From Vreelandella sedimenti (GTDB lineage: Bacteria > Pseudomonadota > Gammaproteobacteria > Pseudomonadales > Halomonadaceae), in contig NZ_JACCGK010000001.1 in assembly GCF_013416325.1 (NCBI RefSeq), forward strand, positions 372,001-436,000: a DNA stretch of 64,000 nt, written 5' to 3'. Both the position numbers and the translations under genes were made by a program. The notes under the pieces were generated by a model that worked only from the letters and a program-made list of their open reading frames with translations, had not been told where the DNA came from and searched no databases. Positions 42,297 to 51,132 of this stretch are shown here, piece after piece (positions within the stretch are counted from its first letter, which is position 1; each line of letters starts with the position of its first letter).

Positions 42297-43460
42297 TCAG
42301 CGGCGCGCTAAGTGGCGCATCAGTTCGCGAATGCCGTAGGTCCAGGGCGGCAGCTGATCGCTTCTGCCTACCCGGTTGACCAAGGCGCCTAGCGAAGGGG
42401 TGGCGATAGTGACGCGATCACCCTGGTGGTGGGTAAACCCCTGGCCTTCCCCGTCGCGGTCCTGAATCGGTGAGAACATGGTGCCCAGGAACAGCATAAA
42501 ACCGTCCGGATATTGGTGGTGGTCGCCGATGGTTTGGCTTACCAAGTCCAGCGGGTCGCGGCTGATTTCGCGCATATCGCTCTCGCTCTGGAGCAGGAAG
42601 TCGTCATCCTCACCCTCGATACGTAGTGATACTTGGCAGTTGCGCACGCTGTCGATATCGAAATGGTCATCAAACAGGCGAATGAAGGGGCCAATGGAGC
42701 AGGAGGCGTTGTTGTCTTTTGCCTTACCTAACAGCAAAGCGCTGCGCCCTTCCACATCGCGCAGATTAACGTCGTTACCCAGAGTCGCGCCGCGCACTTG
42801 GCCACGGCTATCTACTGCCAGAACAATTTCCGGCTCAGGATTATTCCACTGCGAGGACGGGTGCAAGCCCACCGGGGTGCCAAAACCGACTGATGAGAGC
42901 GGCTGGGCTTTGGTAAATACCTCCGCATCGGGGCCGATGCCAACTTCCATATATTGCGACCACCCACCGCGGGCCTGAAGCGCTTTTTTAAGCGACATCG
43001 CCTCTTCAGACCCCGGCGCAATCTTGGAAAGGTCGGTGCCGATCAGTGCCTGCAGGTCGTTGCGCAGCTCCACCGCTCGTGTAGGGTCGCCGCCCGCTTG
43101 CTCTTCGATCACTCGCTCTAACAAACTCACAGCGAAGGTGACGCCGCAGGCTTTAACGGCTTGAACATCGCAAGGGGCTAGCAGGTAGGGCGCTTGTGGT
43201 TGGGGGAACTGAGAGTTTTCCAGCAGTGCCTCGACACTACCTAGGTTGGGGCCTTCCGCTCGCTGCACTACCGCTTGTAGGTCGTCGCGTTCCAGCAGGT
43301 CAGCCATGGTGGGCCCATAGGCGGTAATGTCGATCACCTGACCGTTGTTGACGGTCACCAGCGCGGGGCCAGGATGGCTGCCCTCCAGCCAAACGCGGCC
43401 AACCAGCAGAGCGTTACCCAGGTCGGCGGGAAGTGTGTCCGTCGATGAAAGTGGATTCAT
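42297..43460 (-). CDS. Fumarylacetoacetate-hydrolase-family protein (sugar-acid pathway)
   Basis: A 387-residue FAA-hydrolase-fold protein, longer than simple isomerase/hydrolase members. The metal-binding region is in the middle third (VEVGIGPDAEVFTKAQPLSSVGFGTPVGLHPSSQWNNPEPEIVL pattern in pieces). Long members of this group act in non-phosphorylating sugar pathways as diketo-deoxy-acid hydrolases or as keto-deoxy-pentonate dehydratases. ATG 43460 has GGAG 6 bases upstream and replaces the ATG four codons earlier. Next to the fuconate-dehydratase-like gene, cleavage of 2,4-diketo-3-deoxy-fuconate to pyruvate and lactate is the most economical role. Confidence 0.85.
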   Translation of the reverse strand: MNPLSSTDTLPADLGNALLVGRVWLEGSHPGPALVTVNNGQVIDITAYGPTMADLLERDDLQAVVQRAEGPNLGSVEALLENSQFPQPQAPYLLAPCDVQAVKACGVTFAVSLLERVIEEQAGGDPTRAVELRNDLQALIGTDLSKIAPGSEEAMSLKKALQARGGWSQYMEVGIGPDAEVFTKAQPLSSVGFGTPVGLHPSSQWNNPEPEIVLAVDSRGQVRGATLGNDVNLRDVEGRSALLLGKAKDNNASCSIGPFIRLFDDHFDIDSVRNCQVSLRIEGEDDDFLLQSESDMREISRDPLDLVSQTIGDHHQYPDGFMLFLGTMFSPIQDRDGEGQGFTHHQGDRVTIATPSLGALVNRVGRSDQLPPWTYGIRELMRHLARR

Positions 43461-43558
43461 GTGCTTCTCCATTCGTTCTTAGAATTAGTTTAAATCGTTA
43501 GCCGTGGGAGGCGACTGGCGCTAAACACGCCATCGCCTATCATGTTATAGATGTCGCT

Positions 43559-43576
43559 TTGTATGACAGGTATGCC
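43559..43576. promoter_or_regulatory. Possible regulator site sharing GTATGACA with other operons
   Basis: TTGTATGACAGGTATGCC lies in the 237-base gap (43461-43697) between divergent FAA-family and SDR genes. Its core GTATGACA recurs at 46718 before the second TRAP operon and at 63968 near the right end. It is the only notable motif in this gap; the rest is AT-rich promoter-like sequence. Confidence 0.35.
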
Positions 43577-43697
43577 AGTTCGTTGCTTACTTTAGCGCAC
43601 CGCTCCATTTCGGGTCGATAGTTAAATCTATCTAGAGGACGACGGTTTCGCTAAGTGTGGCTCTCACAATAAAAGCAAAAGTGGTAAGGAGAATTTC

Positions 43698-44462
43698 ATG
43701 TTAGACGAGTGGAAAGGTAAGCGAGTACTTATCACCGGTGCCAGCCGTGGAATTGGCGCGGCTGTGGCGAAGCAATTGGGGGCGCTGGGAGCGCACGTAG
43801 CGGTGCACTATCACAACAGTGAAGCGTCCGCTGAAGCGGTGGCCAGGGCGATTCGCGATGCGGGTGGGGACGCCTTTACCGTTAAAGCAGACGTTAGCCA
43901 CACCAGCGAGACCCAAAAACTCGTCGACGATGCCGCCGAGCGTCTGGGCGGTTTAGACCTGTTGATCAATAACGCGGGGGACATGATGGGCCGGGTTGGC
44001 TTAGATGAGATGGACGATGACCAATATGACCGGGTCATGGATCTCAATGTCCGTTCAGTGATTATGGCTAGCCGGGCGACGCTACCGCATTTTCGCCGCG
44101 CAGGTGGCGGCAATATTATTCACACTACCTCGATTGCCGCACGTAATGGCGGCGGGGGAGGCGCTGGCCTATACGCCTCAGCAAAAGGCTTTGTGAGCAC
44201 GGTAACGCGAAATATGGCCAAGGAGCTTGCCGGGGATAATATCCGCGTGAACGCTGTGGCCCCCGGTACGATTGCGACCGATTTTCATGAGCGCCACTCA
44301 AGCGATGCTCATCTAAACGCAGCTCGGGCATCGATTCCCATGGGACGTTTGGGCACGGCGGAAGAGTGCGTGGGCGCGTACGTTTTTCTGGCGACCGATA
44401 CGCTCAGTGGTTATGTCACGGGTCAAATCATCGAGGTCAACGGTGGGCAGTTAATGCCATGA
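43698..44462 (+). CDS. SDR-family oxidoreductase
   Basis: A 254-residue short-chain dehydrogenase with the cofactor loop TGASRGIGAAVAKQ, NNAG, and the catalytic YASAKGF (Tyr-x3-Lys). AAGGAG precedes the ATG. It is first of a three-gene overlapping set with pdxA2 and a sugar-acid kinase. It may oxidise a keto-deoxy acid (for example 2-keto-3-deoxy-fuconate) or a threonate-like acid; context permits both. Confidence 0.9.
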   Translation: MLDEWKGKRVLITGASRGIGAAVAKQLGALGAHVAVHYHNSEASAEAVARAIRDAGGDAFTVKADVSHTSETQKLVDDAAERLGGLDLLINNAGDMMGRVGLDEMDDDQYDRVMDLNVRSVIMASRATLPHFRRAGGGNIIHTTSIAARNGGGGGAGLYASAKGFVSTVTRNMAKELAGDNIRVNAVAPGTIATDFHERHSSDAHLNAARASIPMGRLGTAEECVGAYVFLATDTLSGYVTGQIIEVNGGQLMP

Positions 44463-45460
44463 ATAGCTCCCCACGCGGTTATGAAATTGCTATCACCATG
44501 GGCGACCCTGCTGGCATCGGCCCTGAGATTATTTGCCGCGCGCTGAGTGCTATGTCCGCCACCGAACGTGCCATGGCGATGGTCATCGGTGACCCGGCTA
44601 TTTATCGCCGTGCGGCGGCGAGTGTTGGTGCTGTGCTTGAGTTCGTGCCATTGGAGCAGGCGGAGAGCGATAAGGATTGTGTGGCGGTCGGTGTGGTTGA
44701 GGTGCCGGAAGGGGTTGAGATTGCTGATGGTAAAATTAGCGCCGGTGCGGGTGATATGGCGTTTCGCTGCGTTCATAAAGCCGTGGAATTGGTGCAGGCG
44801 GGGCGGGCGCAGGTGATTGTCACCGCCCCGCTGAACAAGGCGGCGTTGCATGAAGCCGGGCACCATTATGATGGCCACACCGGGATGCTGGCATCGCTGA
44901 CCGGTGCGCCTTCGTCGTTTATGCTGCTGGCATCTGAGACGCTCTCGACGCTGCATGTTTCCACTCACGTGTCGCTACGTGATGCGATCGACCGAGTGAC
45001 CCCTGAACGCATCATTGCCACCGTTGAAGCAGGACACGCACACTTGCTCGCGTTGGGTATGAAGGCTCCGCGCATTGCCGTGGCAGGCCTCAACCCGCAC
45101 TGCGGTGAAGGGGGGATTTTTGGCGACGAAGATCGCCGCTGTATCGCCCCGGCGGTGGAGCGCTTGCGGGAACGGGGTTTTGATGTGAGCGGGCCGATCT
45201 CTGCGGATACGGTGTTTTACCGCGCTTCGAAAGGCGAGTTCGACTTAGTTATCGCCCAGTATCACGACCAGGGCCATATCCCCGTCAAACTGATTGCTTT
45301 TGATAGCACGGTCAATGTCAGCCTCGGCTTGCCGCTTCAGCGAACCTCGGTGGATCACGGCACCGCCTTCGACATTGCCTGGCAGGGCAAAGCCGATGCC
45401 ACCAACATGGGGTCAGCGATTGCCTATGCGCGACGGTTAGCCAGCGGCGCCAAGGCATGA
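44459..45460 (+). CDS. pdxA2: PdxA2-type 4-phosphohydroxy-acid dehydrogenase
   Basis: A 333-residue PdxA-family enzyme, with MGDPAGIGPEII at the N-terminus and metal-binding histidines in HYDGHTGMLASL, CGEGGIFGDED and YHDQGHIPVKLIAF. ATG 44459 overlaps the SDR stop as ATGA; the frame open to 44366 was rejected as it lies within the SDR gene. Adjacency to a DUF1537 kinase marks it as PdxA2 of D-threonate-type catabolism, where 4-phospho-D-threonate is oxidised and decarboxylated to dihydroxyacetone phosphate, rather than the vitamin B6 enzyme. Confidence 0.9.
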   Translation: MNSSPRGYEIAITMGDPAGIGPEIICRALSAMSATERAMAMVIGDPAIYRRAAASVGAVLEFVPLEQAESDKDCVAVGVVEVPEGVEIADGKISAGAGDMAFRCVHKAVELVQAGRAQVIVTAPLNKAALHEAGHHYDGHTGMLASLTGAPSSFMLLASETLSTLHVSTHVSLRDAIDRVTPERIIATVEAGHAHLLALGMKAPRIAVAGLNPHCGEGGIFGDEDRRCIAPAVERLRERGFDVSGPISADTVFYRASKGEFDLVIAQYHDQGHIPVKLIAFDSTVNVSLGLPLQRTSVDHGTAFDIAWQGKADATNMGSAIAYARRLASGAKA

Positions 45461-46650
45461 GCGGCTGCCGATTGGCGATTATTGCCGATGATCTTTCGGG
45501 CGCGCTGGACACTTCAGCACCCTTTGCCGCGCGAGGTGCAGATGTCCGCGTGGTGATTAGCCTGGAGGCATTAGCGACAACGCTAGAGGCATGGCAAGGC
45601 CAGTGGCCAGAGGTCATTGCCGTGAATACCCAATCCCGCCATCTGCAATCTGAGGTGGCGGCGCTTCGAGTGAGTGAAGCAGTGCGTTTACTCAAGCGAG
45701 TAGCGCCGCAGGAGTGGTTCAAGAAAGTCGATTCAACCCTGCGTGGCCAAGTAGTCGCAGAGTGCACGGTACTGCGGGAAGCGCTTGGCTTTCCTCTGCT
45801 GCTGGCTCCCGCGGTACCGGCCCAGGGGCGAACAGTGCGTAATGCCGAAGTGTGGGTGGACGGCATTCCACTGGCTGATACCACCTACCAACAGGATGCC
45901 CTCTCAACGCCCCTGATCGGCCCCATTGACCAGGCATTTGCCGTCAGCGGACGACCGCTGCAGCGCTATCGCTCTGGGCGGGGCGTTCAACTCCCTAACG
46001 GGGACTGTATCGCCGATGCCGAAAGCGACGAGGAGCTTGCTGCGCTCTATCAGCTCGTGTTGAGTGCTGGCTACCGCCGAGCGATGGCGGGGGCTGCGGG
46101 GCTGGCAACGGCTATCGCCCAGCGCTTTTTCGGGTGGCCTGATGCACCGTTTCGAGCGTTGAATAGCGTCAATGCAGTGCTTTATGCTATCGGTTCAAGA
46201 AGCCCTCTTGCTGCCGAACAGCTCCAACAGTTGCGACAATACGCGCCCGGTTTGTCCGTGATTAAAGCGTGTACCGAGCCCTCTGCTACACCCTGTAATA
46301 GTAGCCCCGTCTTCGGGGCCTATGTGGTCGTGCCCGGAGAGAGTGAGGAACGCACGGCAAACCAAGTCGCCGAGTCGATGGCTTCCAAAGTGGCCGACAT
46401 TACGTCTGCCTGGCGGGACGATGATCCGTGTTTGCTATTTCTAACCGGCGGGGATATCGCCATGGCCGTGTTGACCCAACTGGGGGTGAATTGTATCTCT
46501 GTCGAGACGGAGTGGTCACCAGGGGTGACACTAGGGAGTATGGATGGCGATAGGCGAAAGCGAGTGATGACTAAAGCAGGTGGCTTTGGCGACCCTCAGT
46601 TGCTTGTGCGCTTACACCATCAGTTCGCTCCACGGCTTGAATCATCATAG
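45457..46650 (+). CDS. Four-carbon acid sugar kinase family (DUF1537)
   Basis: A 397-residue kinase of the OtnK/DtnK family. The N-terminal domain starts CRLAIIADDLSGALDTSAPFA and contains FKKVDSTLRG; the C-terminal nucleotide-binding domain shows FLTGGDIAMAVL and AGGFG. It phosphorylates a four-carbon (sometimes three- or five-carbon) aldonate. The ATG overlaps the pdxA2 stop as ATGA, which implies that the kinase and dehydrogenase act in series on D-threonate or a relative. The Ldh-family enzyme and the TRAP transporter follow. Confidence 0.9.
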   Translation: MSGCRLAIIADDLSGALDTSAPFAARGADVRVVISLEALATTLEAWQGQWPEVIAVNTQSRHLQSEVAALRVSEAVRLLKRVAPQEWFKKVDSTLRGQVVAECTVLREALGFPLLLAPAVPAQGRTVRNAEVWVDGIPLADTTYQQDALSTPLIGPIDQAFAVSGRPLQRYRSGRGVQLPNGDCIADAESDEELAALYQLVLSAGYRRAMAGAAGLATAIAQRFFGWPDAPFRALNSVNAVLYAIGSRSPLAAEQLQQLRQYAPGLSVIKACTEPSATPCNSSPVFGAYVVVPGESEERTANQVAESMASKVADITSAWRDDDPCLLFLTGGDIAMAVLTQLGVNCISVETEWSPGVTLGSMDGDRRKRVMTKAGGFGDPQLLVRLHHQFAPRLESS

Positions 46651-46715
46651 GCACTACTAAAATCGTTACCTGGATAGTTGCGCGATTACGGGCAGCCAAC
46701 TAAGTTTGAAGCTGA

Positions 46716-46732
46716 TGGTATGACACGTATAC
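46716..46732. promoter_or_regulatory. Possible FadR-type operator upstream of the second TRAP operon
   Basis: TGGTATGACACGTATAC contains GTAT and ATAC half-sites spaced by seven bases and shares GTATGACA with 43561 and 63968. It is 117 bases upstream of the dctP gene, in an otherwise featureless 198-base gap, and a FadR-type regulator is encoded downstream at 51133. Confidence 0.4.
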
Positions 46733-46848
46733 AGCGCTATGATCGGTTACGTTGGTTGCCGCCGCTTAAAAAATAACCAATACATCACAATAAATAGCAG
46801 CAAATCACACTATCCAACAACAAATCCAATGGTTGTGAGGAGTACACG

Positions 46849-47850
46849 ATGAGTCACAAACGCCAACACTCGCTTAAGATGGCCCGCCTGCTGACCGCTA
46901 CGCTTATCGCCGGTGGTCTCTCAGTGACCGGTGCTGTGCATGCGCAAGAGGAACTCACCTTTGCCCACGTCTATGAAACATCCGAGCCCTACCACGAGTG
47001 GGCACTGTGGGCGGCAGATGAAATCGAGGAGCGTACTGATGGCCGTTATTCGATCAGTGTCCACCCGGCGTCGTCACTGGGTAAGGAGTCGGACATCAAC
47101 GAAGGCCTACAGCTGGGCACGGTTGATCTGATCTACACCGGCAACCAATTTGCCGGTCGTTTCTATGGCCCGGTGGGTATCGCTGGCGCGCCCTATATGT
47201 TCCGCGATTTTGACCATTGGCAGGCCTATGCCGATAGCGACCTGTTCAAGGAAATCGCCCAGGGCTATCAGGATGAAACCGGTAACGTACCGCTGGCCAT
47301 GAACTACTACGGCCGTCGCCATGTAACCTCCAACGAACCGATCAATACGCCGGAGGACATGGAAGACCTGAAAATTCGTACGCCCAATGCGCCAATGTAC
47401 ATGATGTTCCCCGAAGCAGTGGGCGCCAACCCCACTCCAATCGCTTTCTCCGAGGTTTATCTGGCGCTGCAGCAAGGTGTGGTGGATGCTCAGGAAAACC
47501 CACTGCCGACCATTCGCGCCAAGGCGTTTCATGAGGTGCAGGACTATATCAATCTGACCGGGCATATCACCGATTCGCTAATCACCATCGCTGGTGGCCC
47601 GTTGTGGAATCGCCTCTCCGAGGAGGATCGCGAGATTTTCCGTGAGGTCTACACCGAAGCCGGCGAGCGCATCACCCAAGATATTCTGGAATCCGAGGAA
47701 GCGCTGGTGGCTTGGTTCGAAGAGCAGGGTGTGACCGTCAACGAAGTAGATATAGAACCCTTCCGCGAAGCCACGATTCCTGCCCATAACGGTGAAGCGG
47801 CGACTTGGGACCAGGAAACCTATGATCGTCTGCAGGCTATCGGCCAGTAA
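46849..47850 (+). CDS. TRAP transporter substrate-binding protein (DctP), second operon
   Basis: A 333-residue TRAP binding protein with a signal peptide (residues 1-32, cleavage near VHA/QEE). The DctP landmarks are DLKIRTPNAPMYMMFPEAVGANPTPIAF, with the carboxylate-binding Arg, and SEVYLALQQGVVDAQENPL. GTGAGGAG precedes the ATG. It belongs to the group that takes up C4 dicarboxylates or sugar acids, and its position between the threonate-type kinase genes and the Ldh-family gene suggests a hydroxyacid. Confidence 0.92.
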   Translation: MSHKRQHSLKMARLLTATLIAGGLSVTGAVHAQEELTFAHVYETSEPYHEWALWAADEIEERTDGRYSISVHPASSLGKESDINEGLQLGTVDLIYTGNQFAGRFYGPVGIAGAPYMFRDFDHWQAYADSDLFKEIAQGYQDETGNVPLAMNYYGRRHVTSNEPINTPEDMEDLKIRTPNAPMYMMFPEAVGANPTPIAFSEVYLALQQGVVDAQENPLPTIRAKAFHEVQDYINLTGHITDSLITIAGGPLWNRLSEEDREIFREVYTEAGERITQDILESEEALVAWFEEQGVTVNEVDIEPFREATIPAHNGEAATWDQETYDRLQAIGQ

Positions 47851-47868
47851 TCAGACTATCGGACAGCA

Positions 47869-47962
47869 AGGCCGCGAGGCCTGAGTTTTCCAGAATCCGT
47901 ACGTTTCCGGGATCGTTTTTTCGTAGACCAAGACTCGCCCCGCCCAAGCCTCGGGTGGGGCG
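47869..47962 (+). terminator. Two hairpins between dctP and dctQ of the second TRAP operon
   Basis: A small stem AGGCC/GGCCT (47869-47882) followed by TTTT, and a strong GC stem CGCCCCGCCC/GGGTGGGGCG (47936-47962, 9 of 10 pairs, loop AAGCCTC), occupy the 127-base gap. The second stem ends 15 bases before the dctQ ATG, just upstream of its GGGAG site, so it could affect translation as well as RNA stability. Confidence 0.6.
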
Positions 47963-47977
47963 AAGCGGGAGCCTTCC

Positions 47978-48511
47978 ATGAGCCAAACTGACTCTACTGA
48001 CGAGACCAGCCTTGCAGGTCTCGACGATGATTCCTTCAACATTCACGACTATGCCCTGGAGGATTTCCTGACGCTTGGGATCTTCTGGCTACTGGCACTG
48101 GATGTCTTTATGCAGTTTTTCAGCCGCTATGTGCTGGGTAATTCCATCGCCTGGACGGAGGAGATGGCGCGCTATCTATTGGTCATGGTGGGCTTTATGG
48201 GCAGCACCATGGCCGTGCGGAAGGGATCACATATCGCAGTGGAATTCTTCTATCGCTACATGCCAGGGTGGCTGGGACGCGTGATGTCGACGCTGGTAGA
48301 CCTGATCAATATTGCCTTCTTCGCCAGCATGGCCTGGATCACCTTCAAACTGGCTGATCGTACCAGTGCCATGATGACTTCGGTGGATATCCCTAAAAGC
48401 TGGCTTTACTACTTGGTGATGGTGGGCTTTATCATGATGCTGGTGAGAGGGGTGGAGGTGGCTATTCGTCACTGGCGCTCGGGTACCAGTGAACTGCTCA
48501 ATACCCAATAA
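47978..48511 (+). CDS. TRAP transporter small permease (DctQ), second operon
   Basis: A 177-residue protein with four hydrophobic segments and the DctQ signature IAWTEEMARYLLVMVGFMGSTMA. Its N-terminal 28 residues are acidic and soluble. GGGAG lies close upstream. The large permease gene follows after 38 bases, unlike the overlapping pair of the first TRAP operon. Confidence 0.9.
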   Translation: MSQTDSTDETSLAGLDDDSFNIHDYALEDFLTLGIFWLLALDVFMQFFSRYVLGNSIAWTEEMARYLLVMVGFMGSTMAVRKGSHIAVEFFYRYMPGWLGRVMSTLVDLINIAFFASMAWITFKLADRTSAMMTSVDIPKSWLYYLVMVGFIMMLVRGVEVAIRHWRSGTSELLNTQ

Positions 48512-48549
48512 CAACACGCCAACACGCTACTCTCTCGGAGATCACCCCA

Positions 48550-49929
48550 ATGCCCAACATTCTGGCTGTGAGGCGCGGCGGTGCGATAGTGCCGCCATTG
48601 GTCGCGGCTGTCGCGATACTCGGCTGTATCGCATTGGCCGTCACCCAACACTATTTACTGTTCCTGTTTGCGGCGCTCTTTACCCTGCTGGTGATGGGGG
48701 TGCCGATTGCCATTAGTCTTGCCGGCTCGTGCCTGCTGTATGTGCTGCTGACCGGCAGAGTGCCCGATGTTGTCGTGATGCATCGCATGATCAACGGCGT
48801 CGACAGCTTTCCCCTGTTGGCGATTCCGTTCTTTATACTTGCCGGTAACCTAATGAACAACGGCGGCATTACCGTGCGGATATTTGACTTTGCCAAGGCA
48901 TTGATGGGCTGGATGCGTGGCGGTCTGGGGCACGTCAACGTAGGCGCCAGCATTGTTTTTTCCGGCATGTCAGGAGCCGCAGTCGCCGATGCTGGGGGGC
49001 TAGGCACCATTGAAATCAAGGCCATGAAAGATGCCGGTTACGACGAGGAATTCTCGGTGGGTATCACCGCGGCATCTTCGACCATCGGCCCGATTATTCC
49101 GCCGAGTCTGCCGATGGTTATCTACGGCGTAATGGCCTCGGTGTCGGTCGGCCAGCTGTTCGTCGCCGGTCTGGTACCGGGCCTGTTAATGGGGCTGGTA
49201 CTAATGGCCATGATCACGATCATTTCACGGCGGCGCGGCTATACCCGCGATGCGGTGTTCTCGTTTCCGGTGCTTGGTCATACGTTCAAGCGCGCCTTCC
49301 TGTCACTATTAACACCGGTCATCATCGTCGGCGGCATAATGTCGGGGGCCTTCACGCCTACCGAAGCGGCGATTGCTGCGGTGGTCTACGCCTTGGTGCT
49401 GGGGGGAGTGGTTTATCGTAGCCTGACCTGGCGCCGCCTGCTTAAGGTGAGCATGGAAACTATTGAAACCACTGCCGTGATCCTGCTGATCGTCGCTGGT
49501 GCCTCGATATTTGCCTGGATCCTGACCAGCAATCAGGTCACGCAGCATGTCGTGACCCTGCTCGGGCCATTTGCCGATAACCCCATCGCTACGCTGATCA
49601 TCATCAACCTTGTGCTGATTCTGGTGGGCTGTTTTATGGAGACCATTGCGGCGATCACCATCCTGGTGCCGGTATTGTTGCCGGTGGCCATTACTGCGGG
49701 TGTCGATCCGGTGCACTTCGGCGTAATCATGGTGCTCAACCTGATGATCGGCTTGCTAACGCCGCCGGTAGGCATGGTGCTGTATGTACTGTCGCGAGTG
49801 TCTGGAATTTCCTTCGAGAAATGCATGCGTGGCACGCTGCCGTTCCTGGTGCCGCTGGTCATTGCATTGCTATTGGTTACCTTCATTCCAGCCATCTCTC
49901 TGTGGCTGCCAACACTGATTTATCGTTAA
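48550..49929 (+). CDS. TRAP transporter large permease (DctM), second operon
   Basis: A 459-residue permease with about twelve hydrophobic segments plus an extra N-terminal hydrophobic stretch (VPPLVAAVAILGCIALAV). DctM landmarks are VDSFPLLAIPFFILAGNLMN, GMSGAAVADAGGLGTIEIKAMKD and ITAASSTIGPIIPPSLPMVIYG. It completes the second TRAP system. GGAG lies about 10 bases upstream of the ATG. Confidence 0.93.
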   Translation: MPNILAVRRGGAIVPPLVAAVAILGCIALAVTQHYLLFLFAALFTLLVMGVPIAISLAGSCLLYVLLTGRVPDVVVMHRMINGVDSFPLLAIPFFILAGNLMNNGGITVRIFDFAKALMGWMRGGLGHVNVGASIVFSGMSGAAVADAGGLGTIEIKAMKDAGYDEEFSVGITAASSTIGPIIPPSLPMVIYGVMASVSVGQLFVAGLVPGLLMGLVLMAMITIISRRRGYTRDAVFSFPVLGHTFKRAFLSLLTPVIIVGGIMSGAFTPTEAAIAAVVYALVLGGVVYRSLTWRRLLKVSMETIETTAVILLIVAGASIFAWILTSNQVTQHVVTLLGPFADNPIATLIIINLVLILVGCFMETIAAITILVPVLLPVAITAGVDPVHFGVIMVLNLMIGLLTPPVGMVLYVLSRVSGISFEKCMRGTLPFLVPLVIALLLVTFIPAISLWLPTLIYR

Positions 49930-49991
49930 GCATTACCGAGGCTGGCCAATGGTCAGCCAATAGCCTGACTGAAACCAGGAGCTATCGTTTA

Positions 49992-51068
49992 ATGAGAGAT
50001 ACGTCGTCAAATTTTCGCGTCGCTCGCGAAGACCTTGCCCGCTTCATGCAAGCCGTTCTGAAGGCGGCAGGTGCTGATCAGGTATCAGCAAGCGCGGTCA
50101 CTCGCGCGCTGATTACCGCCTCACGTATGGGAATCGACAGCCATGGCCTGCGTCTGCTGCCCCACTATCTGCAGGCGCTCAAGGGCGGGCGGATCAACGG
50201 CGCGCCCGAGATGCAGTTCCACCAGCGACTTGCGGCGACCGGTTTTCTGGATGCTGACGACGGGTTGGGGCACCTCGCGGGTTATACCGCCATGGAGCAT
50301 GCCATGGCGATGGCCGAAACGGTGGGGATGGGCGCTGTCGCGGTGGGCAACTCGTCGCACTTCGGCGCGGCGGGGTGCTATGCGTTGGCAGCGGCTGAGC
50401 GCGGATACCTCGGCATGGCGTTCTGCAATTCGGATCCGTTCGTGCTTTTGCATGAGGGCGCCAAGCCCTTTCACGGTACCAACCCCATCGCCTTTGCGGC
50501 GCCGGTGGCGGGCGAGTCGCCTTACCTGCTGGATATGGCGACCAGCTCGGTGCCCTGGAATCGCGTGCAGCAGTACGGGGCGATTGGGCGTGAACTGCCC
50601 GACCAGGTCGCGGCGGATGCTGCCGGGCAGGTAAGCCGCGTTCCTGGTGAAGTGGCCGCACTGTTACCGCTGGGTGGTAGCGGCTTTGGCTTCAAGGGCG
50701 CGGGGTTGGGTGGCATGGTTGAGGTTCTGAGTTCGATGCTGTCGGGCATGCAGCATGGCTTCAAACTGCTGCCCATGGGTGGGCCAGATATGTCGACGCC
50801 ACGCGGAGTAGGGCACTTCTTTCTGGTCATGAAACCGGATGCGTTTGTGGATTCAGGCACTTTTGCGCACGGAATGGCCGAGTATCTAGCCGACCTGCGC
50901 GCCCAGCCTGCTGCTCCCAATGCCCAGGTAATGGCACCAGGTGATCGCGAGTGGCGCTGCCAGGCCCAGCGCGACGCCGAAGGCATTCCGCTCGATTCTG
51001 CCAATCAAATCGCCTATGCCGAGATCGCCGAGCAATACCAAATAGCGCCGCTCTCTCGGTTGGTTTGA
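49992..51068 (+). CDS. Ldh-family (malate/lactate/sulfolactate-like) NAD(P)-dependent dehydrogenase
   Basis: A 358-residue oxidoreductase of the Ldh_2 family, unrelated to classical lactate dehydrogenase. Landmarks: MGIDSHGLRLLPHYL (catalytic His region), NSSHFGAAGCYALAA and GTNPIAFAAP. ATG 49992 with AGGAG upstream was chosen; the frame open to 49821 overlaps the dctM gene. It probably oxidises the imported 2-hydroxyacid to a 2-keto acid. It is followed by the FadR-type regulator gene, so the operon likely carries its own control. Confidence 0.9.
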   Translation: MRDTSSNFRVAREDLARFMQAVLKAAGADQVSASAVTRALITASRMGIDSHGLRLLPHYLQALKGGRINGAPEMQFHQRLAATGFLDADDGLGHLAGYTAMEHAMAMAETVGMGAVAVGNSSHFGAAGCYALAAAERGYLGMAFCNSDPFVLLHEGAKPFHGTNPIAFAAPVAGESPYLLDMATSSVPWNRVQQYGAIGRELPDQVAADAAGQVSRVPGEVAALLPLGGSGFGFKGAGLGGMVEVLSSMLSGMQHGFKLLPMGGPDMSTPRGVGHFFLVMKPDAFVDSGTFAHGMAEYLADLRAQPAAPNAQVMAPGDREWRCQAQRDAEGIPLDSANQIAYAEIAEQYQIAPLSRLV

Positions 51069-51132
51069 AGGATAATGAACAGAAATGCAGTAAAATGGCG
51101 GAAAATTCCAGGTTAACCAGGGGTGACTGCCT

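Noticed and set aside
42478..42978. Plus-strand frame of 166 codons
   Set aside because: It is opposite the FAA-family gene and rich in Ser and Arg without any motif.
44459..45460. Vitamin B6 biosynthesis role for the PdxA-like protein
   Set aside because: The overlap with a DUF1537 kinase gene and the sugar-acid context mark it as the catabolic PdxA2 type.
50143..51004. Overlapping frames on both strands (up to 163 codons)
   Set aside because: They are shadows of the Ldh-family gene at 49992-51068.
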